Of a stretch of 57,827 nucleotides of DNA, positions 51,185-57,827 are shown in pieces. The number at the start of each line of letters is the position of its first letter. The stretch's first letter is position 1. Origin of the DNA: Candidatus Poribacteria bacterium. GTDB lineage: Bacteria; Poribacteria; WGA-4E; WGA-3G. The stretch spans positions 1 to 57,827 of the forward strand of contig JAJDXV010000171.1 in the NCBI GenBank assembly GCA_022823085.1. The letters run 5' to 3'. The position numbers and the translations under genes were made by a program. Under the pieces are notes generated by a model. It was not told the origin of the DNA. It made no database searches and saw nothing but the letters and a program-made list of their open reading frames with translations.

Positions 51185-52003
51185 ATGAAACCAGCAGATT
51201 ATGCGTTTTTTAAAGAGAATGGCTATATCTCACTCGGTAAGATTCTGAGCGATGCCGAGGTTATGCATTTTGCCGATGTCTTTGACAGGGACCGCACTGA
51301 AGTTGAAGATCATTGGTATCGTATCGGACATCACCAGACGGTGAATTGTGATGCGCTTCTGACTGCACCTGAATTCGACACTGTGATTCGGCATCCGATT
51401 GTCATGGATTGCCTATACGCGCTGATGGGCAATGCGCCATGCTTTTCAGAGATCTGTATCCGGCACATGGCACCGTACGATGATGCGCTGCATCGCGGCT
51501 GGCATCGAGACGGTCCGAGGCACTGGCTTGAACACCCGTTGCGTATCGGGTTCATGCAGTTGATGCTGTATCTGACCGATGTTGATGAAACGACACACTG
51601 TTTCTCCTTATCACCGGAGTCGGCGGAAGCCGAGATTCTCGAAACAGATGCACAGTTGGCGCGTGGCGGAGTTGTCGATTTGTATGGTCCTGCCGGAACA
51701 GCCATACTCTTCAACATCGGTGTTTTACACACTGCTACGACGCGTCCGACGCGGGCAGAACGGAAGACGGTGCAAGTCTATTACGGGCATCCGAACCGTC
51801 CGTACTTGAGCGAGGATTCGTTGATACCTGTCGAACTTTGGCGAGACCATCCGGACGGTGAAGTGCGCGCCTTTTATGGTCTGCTCAACGATAAGACGCG
51901 CGATTACCTTGCACACACGGCTTCAACCGGTGAACTGTCGTTTGAAGATACGCTGGCACTCCTTCGCGAGCTGGATGTCAAGTACAACAGGCGGCGGGCG
52001 TGA
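51185..52003 (+). CDS. Phytanoyl-CoA dioxygenase-like protein (PhyH), paralogue 4
   Basis: A 272-residue PhyH-type enzyme. Iron motif H-x-D in GWHRDGPRHW; distal His in IGVLHTATTRPTRAERKTVQ, Arg 9-12 positions later. The ATG has no Shine-Dalgarno; TATAAT ends 7 nt before it, so a leaderless transcript is possible. The upstream sequence is a repeat unit. Confidence 0.88.
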   Translation: MKPADYAFFKENGYISLGKILSDAEVMHFADVFDRDRTEVEDHWYRIGHHQTVNCDALLTAPEFDTVIRHPIVMDCLYALMGNAPCFSEICIRHMAPYDDALHRGWHRDGPRHWLEHPLRIGFMQLMLYLTDVDETTHCFSLSPESAEAEILETDAQLARGGVVDLYGPAGTAILFNIGVLHTATTRPTRAERKTVQVYYGHPNRPYLSEDSLIPVELWRDHPDGEVRAFYGLLNDKTRDYLAHTASTGELSFEDTLALLRELDVKYNRRRA

Positions 52004-52058
52004 ATTGACGCATCTAATATGACAGACCGCTTTAATTGTGATTTGGTGGTGTTATTGC

Positions 52059-53204
52059 TTAAATATCTGTGTCTGTCAAGACTTCCGCCTGCACCGGATT
52101 GACGTAGCACTGATAATGTCGTTCAACATCTGCCGTTGGCGTAACACCTTCGTGGACATAGACCCCAAATCGCAGACGGAAACAGTCATCTTCGAGTTCA
52201 TCAGGCGGATGGTGGAGGATACTCATCTGTTCTGGTACAGCGATTTCGCCGAAAAAGCCTGGATGTTCAGCATTTTCTGGGTGATCAAACAGGGCGATAC
52301 CTGCCACGCCATCTCCGACGGTGCCCCCTAAATCGCACCACCGCGCGGGTTGATGATGGACTGCTGTTCTACCGATCTGTCCTTCAGAATTTTCGACGTG
52401 TCCTTCCTTCGGGATACCCATTGATGGATTCAAACGTGCTACACAGAGAAATTGCCGATCACCGATGTCGAGTGGTGGTGTCGTTTCGTGTGTAATTTCG
52501 AGAAACCGGTGCGTATCGTCCGCATACCATACCCGCGCCGTCCGCGTTTCTGTCATGATAACGTCACCATTCCCCTTGACATGGATCAGGTCTTCGACGA
52601 ATTCGGCGTATACGTTCCCTTCAGTGATTCGGACAAAGCGTTGGTGCAGCATCTTCCCACAGGGACCGTAAGGGGGTTCATCCCAATCGGACCAGATATT
52701 CGCGGACCCGCCTTCACCGTGTCCGCCGTAGGCGAGATAAAGTCCTGTGTGATGCGGATGGTCGCTGCCGCCAGCCCCGCGGACGACAGTCCCATGATTC
52801 GCGTTGACGGGCCAAAAGTAAGGTTTCCAGACACCGAGAAAGTTGTATCGTGCGAATAATGCGGCATCGGCAGAAATGAGCAGATGCGCCGGTTTCTGTT
52901 CGATTTGATAACGCGCTTTCGGTGGTTGCCCATGGGTCTGGCGGATCGCGTAATATGCCGATGTCTCTGCTGGAAGTTCGCCTGTCTGCCATGCAAGTTC
53001 ACGTAGCGTCGGTTCAAATTGACAGGGGACATCCTTGCCGGAGACATGACCGTCTGCATCCGTGATGGACATTTCAAGTTGTGAAGTCCCTTCTTGCCAA
53101 TCGCGGAAATAATGTTTAGGTTTGAAAGGCAAGCGGACGAGGTCATTGTGCCGCTTGATCGAACCTGCCTCAATTTTGATGATTACACTTCGATTTTGTG
53201 TCAA
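52059..53204 (-). CDS. PmoA-family (DUF6807) protein
   Basis: A 381-residue protein starting at TTG (AGGAG 7 nt upstream). It has the family body with a conserved His-rich segment G-G-S-D-H-P-H-H-T-G-L-Y-L-A-Y-G, then SANIWSDWDEPPYGPCG and HPGFFGEIAVPEQ. The family is named after methane oxygenase PmoA but is an unrelated, presumed glycan or small-molecule processing fold in planctomycete-type bacteria. No signal peptide. It converges with the PhyH gene. Confidence 0.83.
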   Translation of the reverse strand: MTQNRSVIIKIEAGSIKRHNDLVRLPFKPKHYFRDWQEGTSQLEMSITDADGHVSGKDVPCQFEPTLRELAWQTGELPAETSAYYAIRQTHGQPPKARYQIEQKPAHLLISADAALFARYNFLGVWKPYFWPVNANHGTVVRGAGGSDHPHHTGLYLAYGGHGEGGSANIWSDWDEPPYGPCGKMLHQRFVRITEGNVYAEFVEDLIHVKGNGDVIMTETRTARVWYADDTHRFLEITHETTPPLDIGDRQFLCVARLNPSMGIPKEGHVENSEGQIGRTAVHHQPARWCDLGGTVGDGVAGIALFDHPENAEHPGFFGEIAVPEQMSILHHPPDELEDDCFRLRFGVYVHEGVTPTADVERHYQCYVNPVQAEVLTDTDI

Positions 53205-53238
53205 AAGTTAACTCCTATTCGCTTCGTGGTGGAATTGT

Positions 53239-53811
53239 TCAATCTTCGAGCGTAAGTTGCACGCCTCTTGCGCGCCGGACATATCTGGTTGGTTCAATAA
53301 GATTGTGAGGCTTTAATCCGTCCCCAAGTAAGGCTCAGTTTTCCAGTGCTTTTCTGATGTTGTCGGCTTGTTCGGTATAGTATCGAAGTTGCCCGGTGTT
53401 CTGATTAAAACCGAGTCGAAAGAAATGGTCGAAGAAATTCGTTTTATTTGTCAGGATGTATTGCCAACCGACGCGGCTGTCGGGCGGTTTCAAAAACCAG
53501 GCTTCATACGACGCTGGATTCTCCCCGATTTTGAAAATGCTCGGTAACTCCACGCAATCCGGTTGTCCACTAAAGTCGAGTGCGTCCCCGAGATGCCCTT
53601 CAATGGATTTCGGTTGACCGACGATTGTTCCATCTTTGCCACTAATGACATCTTTGACTGTATCGTCAGTAATATCGTTTTTATCGAGCGTGTAATAACT
53701 CACTAAACCGTCTGTGACGACTTGGGCGTTCACCCCAATAATGAAGACGAAAGTACAGAAGAGCGTAAAACCCGTTTGAATGGCTCGCCAATTTAAACGT
53801 TTCGGTTTCAT
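53239..53811 (-). pseudogene. Decayed LamG-domain secreted protein
   Basis: The intact part (53335-53811, 158 aa) starts at an ATG (MKPKRLNWRAIQTGFTLFCT) with a signal peptide and then DGLVSYYTLDKNDI. The LamG-like sandwich (VELPSIFKIGENPASYEAWF, NFFDHFFRLGF) stops after Q-A-D-N-I-R-K-A-L-E-N at a TGA (53335-53337), before the sandwich is complete. The same frame continues open for 31 codons (LGDGLKPHNLIEPTRYVRRA, ending at 53239-53241). I read this as a deletion that fused an N-terminal LamG fragment to another gene's end, with a stop at the joint. Confidence 0.6.
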
Positions 53812-53952
53812 GATTGCCTCCATTTTTCAGTTCAGGTCAAGAAATTCGAGGGTTCTGGTTAAATAACGAGGCGAAAAAATAACGAATACTTTCTGAATCG
53901 CGTTTATTCCATTTCAATCGTTGCCATGATAGCGAATTTGACGAAGATTATC

Positions 53953-53981
53953 AATCAAAAAATCAAACTAATTTTTTGATT
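53953..53981. promoter_or_regulatory. Perfect 11-bp palindrome, possible operator
   Basis: AATCAAAAAAT and ATTTTTTGATT around a 7-nt spacer (CAAACTA). It runs into the -35 hexamer of the promoter at 53980, so it could be a repressor site or the terminator of a converging transcript. Confidence 0.45.
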
Positions 53982-54008
53982 GACTTGTGTGTCCAAAACC
54001 TGTATTCT
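53980..54008 (+). promoter_or_regulatory. Promoter for lipoprotein gene
   Basis: TTGACT (53980-53985), spacer 17 nt, TATTCT (54003-54008), 50 nt upstream of the ATG at 54058. Confidence 0.6.
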
Positions 54009-54057
54009 AATAAAAGACAACTCATTTATGAACAAACAAGATTTAGGGGAAAAAAGA

Positions 54058-54651
54058 ATGAAACGCGATCAGTGGATACGCCATCACATTAATGGCACCA
54101 GAACTCAACATCTGAAACCAAAATTGAGCATCCCTGTTTTACTTCTAAGTATACTCTTGTCTCTACCGTTTGTCGGTTGTGGCACGCTTTTTATGTCAGA
54201 GCGGGCGTATGAGGTACCGCAGCTGCCAAAATCTGAACTCGCCATTATCCAAATTGATACAGAAAGTGAATGGATACAACGGCCTGACCTTATCGTGTTG
54301 CGAATTGATGGTCGGTTAGCCTTAAGTGCAAAAATTGAGTTGGGCAAAGATCTCGCCATTGACGAGGTTTTGGTTGTCCCCGGAAAACACAACATGTCAC
54401 TCGCAGTTATATACGAAGCTTTTCATGAACATAAGCTGAGAGACAGGCAAATTCTGTCAACATTCTCTGCGAATGTGAAAGCCGGGGGGACCTACATTTT
54501 GCGCGGCGAATTTTCGCATGACACTGATGGCGAGCTCGGCTTCCAATGTGAGCTCGTTGATACAGTTAAAGATAAAGTTGTCGCTGAATCGAGGATTTCC
54601 ACTGCGGCTACGTCAGGTGGCGAAAATGCCAATATAACCTTCCATTTTTAG
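54058..54651 (+). CDS. Lipoprotein, unknown function
   Basis: A 197-residue protein; I use the ATG at 54058 (AGGGGAAAAAAG upstream) though the frame is longer. After a basic N-terminal stretch (KRDQWIRHHINGT) comes a lipoprotein signal (SIPVLLLSILLSLPFVGC, lipobox V-G-C). The mature part has strand-rich AIIQIDTESEWIQRPDLIVL and GGTYILRGEFSHDTDGELG. No family identified. It precedes the PhyH pair by 36 nt and may share its transcript. Confidence 0.7.
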   Translation: MKRDQWIRHHINGTRTQHLKPKLSIPVLLLSILLSLPFVGCGTLFMSERAYEVPQLPKSELAIIQIDTESEWIQRPDLIVLRIDGRLALSAKIELGKDLAIDEVLVVPGKHNMSLAVIYEAFHEHKLRDRQILSTFSANVKAGGTYILRGEFSHDTDGELGFQCELVDTVKDKVVAESRISTAATSGGENANITFHF

Positions 54652-54687
54652 GAATATGGCTTTGAACTCGGAGAAGTAGGAGACAGT

Positions 54688-55560
54688 ATGCTAATTCGTG
54701 GTGCAGACAGTGCTATTGACCTTCTGTCTACGCTAACGGAAGCGGAGAAATGGCACTACGATCTATTTGGCTATTTAGTGCTTCGGCAGGTGGTGTCGCC
54801 AGCAGAAGTCGAACAGATGCTTGAGATTGCAAATAGATGGTTTGCAAACCCTGAGGTTGTGCCTGAGCCTGTAAACGTCACGCAAGACGAATATAGCGGT
54901 GTGCTAAACAATGTTCAATACGGCGATCGGATTTTCGAGCGGTTATCGCTCAACGAGAAAGCCTTACGGATTGTGATGGGCTTGATGTGGAACCGTCCGA
55001 GGCTTTTCAATTGCGCGCTCGTCTTGCAGAAGCAACGTCCTATCCCTGAAGGCGAAAAGGAGAGACTTCACCGTGACACAAGCGGTTTTGACTTTCCGGA
55101 CGGGTTCTATAACCCGCATAACGATTACCAGGCTGGTAATGGTCATATCTACAGCAATTATGTCAACACGGCTATAACGCTCGTTGATGTGCCGAGGGAT
55201 AACGGTTTCATGTGCATCCCCGGCACGCATAAATCGCAAATCAAACTACCAATGACGCTTGACATTGATAACGAATGGGCACCCGCGATCACTTTTGAAT
55301 TGAAGGCAGGCGATTGCCTCATTTTTTCCTCACGACTGATGCACGGCGCAAAGTTTTGGAAAGAAGATTATCCGCGTCGCGTCGTTTTCAATCGGTATCA
55401 ATTCAGTTTCTACTTCAATGAGAACTATAACCTCCCGATAGAAGCACACCGGCACTGCATTTCTGACGATCAATACGAATTGGAATCCGTTCAACGGAGC
55501 GAAAAGGGGTTTGCCAAGCGGATTCTTAAAAAACTTGATGAGGGAGAGGCACTATGCTAA
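54688..55560 (+). CDS. Phytanoyl-CoA dioxygenase-like protein (PhyH), paralogue 5, intact triad
   Basis: A 290-residue PhyH-type Fe(II)/2OG enzyme. Iron ligands H128-R-D130 (in RLHRDTSGFDF) and distal H219 (in SRLMHGAKFW); likely 2OG Arg at 231 (YPRRVVF). The GFMCIPGTHKSQ strand is typical. It ends overlapping the next gene by 7 nt, with the next ATG inside its last codons (ATGCTAA). AGGAGACAGT upstream. Confidence 0.92.
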   Translation: MLIRGADSAIDLLSTLTEAEKWHYDLFGYLVLRQVVSPAEVEQMLEIANRWFANPEVVPEPVNVTQDEYSGVLNNVQYGDRIFERLSLNEKALRIVMGLMWNRPRLFNCALVLQKQRPIPEGEKERLHRDTSGFDFPDGFYNPHNDYQAGNGHIYSNYVNTAITLVDVPRDNGFMCIPGTHKSQIKLPMTLDIDNEWAPAITFELKAGDCLIFSSRLMHGAKFWKEDYPRRVVFNRYQFSFYFNENYNLPIEAHRHCISDDQYELESVQRSEKGFAKRILKKLDEGEALC

Positions 55561-56372
55561 CGCAGGAAGAAAAATGGTACCTTGATCTGCTCGGCTATTT
55601 TGTGGTGCGTAATGCTGTCCCGAAGGCGGATGTCGAACTGATGAAAGCGCAGATGTTCGAGTGGTACGAATGGGACGAGACAGATTTCAAGCCACCTATG
55701 CGTATCAACGCGCCGGAGGGAAAACCGTGGTGGGTCTATAACATGCATTACGGTCATGAAGCGTTCCAACGGCTTATTTTGAACCCAGAGATATTGCGGG
55801 TTGTGACTGCGTTGACATGGAACCATCCACGCGTTTTTGATGTCGTGGCGAATATCTGCTATCCCAACGCTGACGGCTTGGAACTCCATGGTGGACACAA
55901 AGGGTGGTTCAGAAGTCCGTATCATCAGTACCAAGTCGCCAACGATGAGGTCTTCGCAAGTTTTTTTAATCTCTCCGTTTCGTTAGTGGATGTACCCCCC
56001 GGCAACGGATTTGCCTGCATTCCGGGAAGCCACAAATCCAACTTCCAGTATCCTGAACACATCACGATGGACGATCCGCCGCCGACGGTCCACAATATTC
56101 CAGTGAACGCTGGCGACTTCATCGTGTTTCTGCCGAACTTACGGCACGCTGGACGGCGCTGGACCCACGAAGCCTATCCCCGAATGACGGTGTTCTTGCG
56201 TTGGGTCTACGCGAAACAGTTTCACCACCATGACTCGTCTCGGTGGCTTCCGTTTGATGCCCATAAAGACGAAATTCCAGAGGCATTACATGAACTTGAA
56301 AGCCGCGATCACGGACAGCGAAAAGCGTTGAACGAACTTATAGATGGTTTTAAAGTTGATGTTCCTGAATGA
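55554..56372 (+). CDS. PhyH-like protein, paralogue 6, H-G-G in place of H-x-D
   Basis: A 272-residue PhyH-fold protein, clearly related to the preceding gene (similar opening EEKWYLDLLGYFVVRN and GFACIPGSHKSNFQ). At the position of the partner's H128-R-D130 it has H112-G113-G114, so the iron-binding Asp is replaced by Gly, while the distal His H198 (in PNLRHAGRRW) and the 2OG-type Arg R210 (YPRMTVF) are conserved. H-x-G or H-x-A in place of H-x-D is the mark of Fe/2OG halogenases, where chloride takes the carboxylate's place. Alternatively it is a non-catalytic partner. Coupled by a 7-nt overlap. Confidence 0.88.
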   Translation: MLTQEEKWYLDLLGYFVVRNAVPKADVELMKAQMFEWYEWDETDFKPPMRINAPEGKPWWVYNMHYGHEAFQRLILNPEILRVVTALTWNHPRVFDVVANICYPNADGLELHGGHKGWFRSPYHQYQVANDEVFASFFNLSVSLVDVPPGNGFACIPGSHKSNFQYPEHITMDDPPPTVHNIPVNAGDFIVFLPNLRHAGRRWTHEAYPRMTVFLRWVYAKQFHHHDSSRWLPFDAHKDEIPEALHELESRDHGQRKALNELIDGFKVDVPE

Positions 56373-56420
56373 AGGTTTTTTAAACTTTGCCAGTCGTAAA
56401 TTTGTACAGAGGAAGACAGG

Positions 56421-57755
56421 ATGCTGATAGTGCTGATCCGTCGAGAACTTCTTGACAATCTAATGACGTTCCGGTTCGCTGCAGCAGTTTTCATCACACT
56501 CTTGCTTGTGGTTGCCGCCACCGCTGTACTCATCCAAGATTACGAGCGTCGATTGGAGAGCTACAACACCTCCATTGAGACAAATCGGCAGAGATTGCAT
56601 AGGTGGCACACCTATTCGCCCGGGATGGGAAGATTGTACGTTGATCGCCCCCCGAACCCCTTGAGCGTGTTCAATGTTGGGTTGGATAAACGGCTGGGGA
56701 ACAAGATTGCGGTGTCGCATTCTTTTGTTCCGTCACTGTGGGATGCCGAAATGGACAGTTCGGATAATTCGTTTCTCAATATCTTTTCTTTCATTGATAT
56801 TGTCTTTATTTTTGAGGTAGTTCTCAGTCTACTTGCACTCATATTCGCCTATGATGCCCTTGCGGGAGAACGCGAACGCGGCACCTTACGTCTCGTTCTG
56901 ACGCATCCCGTCCGTCGCGGGCATATCCTGATTGCGAAATACACCAGTGCAATGCTCTGCTTGCTTGTCCCGTTGCTGGTGAGCCTGCTCCTCGCGGTGA
57001 TTTTGCTAACGACATCGACTTCAATTGCCTTGCGTACTGAGGATTTTCTCCGCCTTGGTGGCATCGTCCTATCATCGTTTATGTATCTTTCAGTGTTTTA
57101 CCTCATAGGGTTACTGATTTCATCCGTAACACGCCGTACCAACACCGCGCTGATGCTCTCAATATTTGTTTGGGGATTCTTGGTCTTGGTCTATCCGAAT
57201 ATGATTCTTGCCACAACTCACCCCGAAGATACCTCGGGGGCCCGCGGAGCATCTGCTCTCAATCAAATAAAGCAGATATATGAAGAGTTCGACAGAGCGC
57301 GAAAAAATTTCTTGGCTAACGACCCTGTTCCGGGAGATGATCCAACGTTTGATATGGACAGTCCGAGTGGATGGACAAGCGGTGATGGATTTATAGAGAA
57401 TCAATTGACCCTGTTGTATTACTATTGGAATGTTCTATCCTATAACGACTTCTATGACAGACACCTTTCTAAGGTTCCACACGTCCAAAATTACTACGGT
57501 TTCATGGTACCTCGGATGATCAATACGGCAGACCGGGCATGGCTTATCCGAAAACAGGTCCTTGAGGATATTTTCGTGCGTCCAGCGTTCATTGATAGAA
57601 TATTGTTGAGGCTTTCGCCGGTTGGGATATACGATGCTGCAACACAGGCATGGGCGGGCACCGATTTGAAAGGGATTCAAGATTTTTTTACTATAGTTTG
57701 GACAATTTTAAGAATTAAGATGACAATAAGCAGAAAAAAGGGTATCCTTTCATAA
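56421..57755 (+). CDS. ABC-2-type transporter permease
   Basis: A 444-residue membrane protein. TM1 at about 18-38 (AAAVFITLLLVVAATAVLIQ), a large extracytoplasmic loop, then TM helices at about 130-155, 180-205, 220-245 and 255-275, followed by a second loop. The AGERERGTLRLVLTHPVRRG segment is the classic ABC-2 permease coupling region. The C-terminal tail after GIQDFF (57685) seems unusual: a run of seven T and a divergent TIVWTILRIKMTISRK end. No closing TM helices as in related permeases. The ATPase partner gene may lie to the right. Confidence 0.8.
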   Translation: MLIVLIRRELLDNLMTFRFAAAVFITLLLVVAATAVLIQDYERRLESYNTSIETNRQRLHRWHTYSPGMGRLYVDRPPNPLSVFNVGLDKRLGNKIAVSHSFVPSLWDAEMDSSDNSFLNIFSFIDIVFIFEVVLSLLALIFAYDALAGERERGTLRLVLTHPVRRGHILIAKYTSAMLCLLVPLLVSLLLAVILLTTSTSIALRTEDFLRLGGIVLSSFMYLSVFYLIGLLISSVTRRTNTALMLSIFVWGFLVLVYPNMILATTHPEDTSGARGASALNQIKQIYEEFDRARKNFLANDPVPGDDPTFDMDSPSGWTSGDGFIENQLTLLYYYWNVLSYNDFYDRHLSKVPHVQNYYGFMVPRMINTADRAWLIRKQVLEDIFVRPAFIDRILLRLSPVGIYDAATQAWAGTDLKGIQDFFTIVWTILRIKMTISRKKGILS

Positions 57756-57785
57756 TAAATCATAAACCTTGAAAGGACATATCTA

Positions 57786-57827
57786 ATGACCCCTCTTTCC
57801 TGCTTAGAAGACATGTTATCAGACTTT
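57786..57827 (+). CDS. Partial gene at window edge
   Basis: An ATG at 57786 with AAAGGA 9 nt upstream begins a frame, MTPLSCLEDMLSDF, still open at the end. It could be the next gene of the ABC operon. No family can be assigned from 14 residues. Confidence 0.35.
   Translation, partial: MTPLSCLEDMLSDF

Noticed and set aside
53335..53337. TGA as selenocysteine in the LamG gene
   Set aside because: The sequence after the TGA is unrelated to LamG, and no Cys/Sec context is present.

Overview
The window reads as a chromosomal stretch of a Gram-negative, marine-type bacterium, most likely a member of Candidatus Poribacteria (sponge-associated or pelagic). This is inferred from gene content, because no rRNA is present. 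The evidence is six phytanoyl-CoA-dioxygenase-like (PhyH) genes in 58 kb, a sulfatase, DUF1080, LamG and PmoA-type proteins, three Ldh-type dehydrogenases, dockerin modules, and PorV plus C-terminal sorting domains of the type IX secretion kind. Many solitary toxin-antitoxin-like genes and intergenic palindromic repeats fit the same picture. Coding density is high, and most promoters that can be seen are close to sigma-70 consensus with a 17-nt spacer.

Layout. (1) 1-6.3 kb, minus strand: a small-protein/retropepsin pair, a sulfatase, a PorV-like outer-membrane protein and a 992-residue secreted protein with a sorting tail. The last three form one operon (big protein, PorV, sulfatase). (2) 6.4-12.1 kb, minus strand: an accessory stretch with an orphan HigA-like antitoxin, a GT39 glycosyltransferase, a MazF toxin with an unusual antitoxin, a HicB-like protein, and a DUF4268 nuclease-fold protein with a small antitoxin-like partner. 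A first MITE copy lies here. (3) 12.2-19.3 kb, minus strand: a TonB-dependent receptor, recO, tRNA-Pro and the conserved phoH-ybeY-corC operon. (4) 19.3-25 kb, minus strand: tandem paralogous lipoproteins, then a sugar or secondary metabolism set (Ldh, PhyH, SDR epimerase), a small lipoprotein and an N6-adenine-type methyltransferase. (5) 25.2-29 kb, plus strand: DUF1080 protein, two PhyH proteins and an Npt/Tlc-like transporter. (6) 29.1-31.6 kb, minus strand: lone PDH E1-beta and a class-III aminotransferase. (7) 31.8-42.4 kb, plus strand, mostly housekeeping: Rpn-like nuclease, argJ, a second retropepsin, tRNA-Gly/Cys/Val, thrS, an LpoB and COG3014 lipoprotein pair, cysteine desulfurase, an XRE-type regulator and a TonB/DUF4159 hybrid. 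(8) 42.4-47.6 kb, plus strand: a MITE-interrupted leader, two tandem Ldh genes and a WD40-metzincin-dockerin-sorting-domain protein. (9) 47.6-48.7 kb: an AT-rich, repeat-rich island ahead of an orphan AAA ATPase. (10) 49.9-57.8 kb: Gfo/Idh oxidoreductase, PhyH, PmoA-family protein (minus), a decayed LamG gene (minus), a lipoprotein, two overlapping PhyH genes, an ABC-2 permease and the start of another gene.

The most interesting single item is the overlapping PhyH pair at 54.7-56.4 kb. The first protein has an intact H-x-D...H iron facial triad. The second has H-G-G in its place while keeping the distal His and the oxoglutarate-binding Arg. H-x-G/A in place of H-x-D is the signature of Fe(II)/2-oxoglutarate halogenases, so this is either a candidate radical halogenase-like enzyme or a non-catalytic partner. 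Other items worth following are a WD40-metzincin fusion, hairpin repeats whose stems covary, a two-copy MITE family, a possible two-gene retropepsin module, and a chimeric MazF antitoxin.
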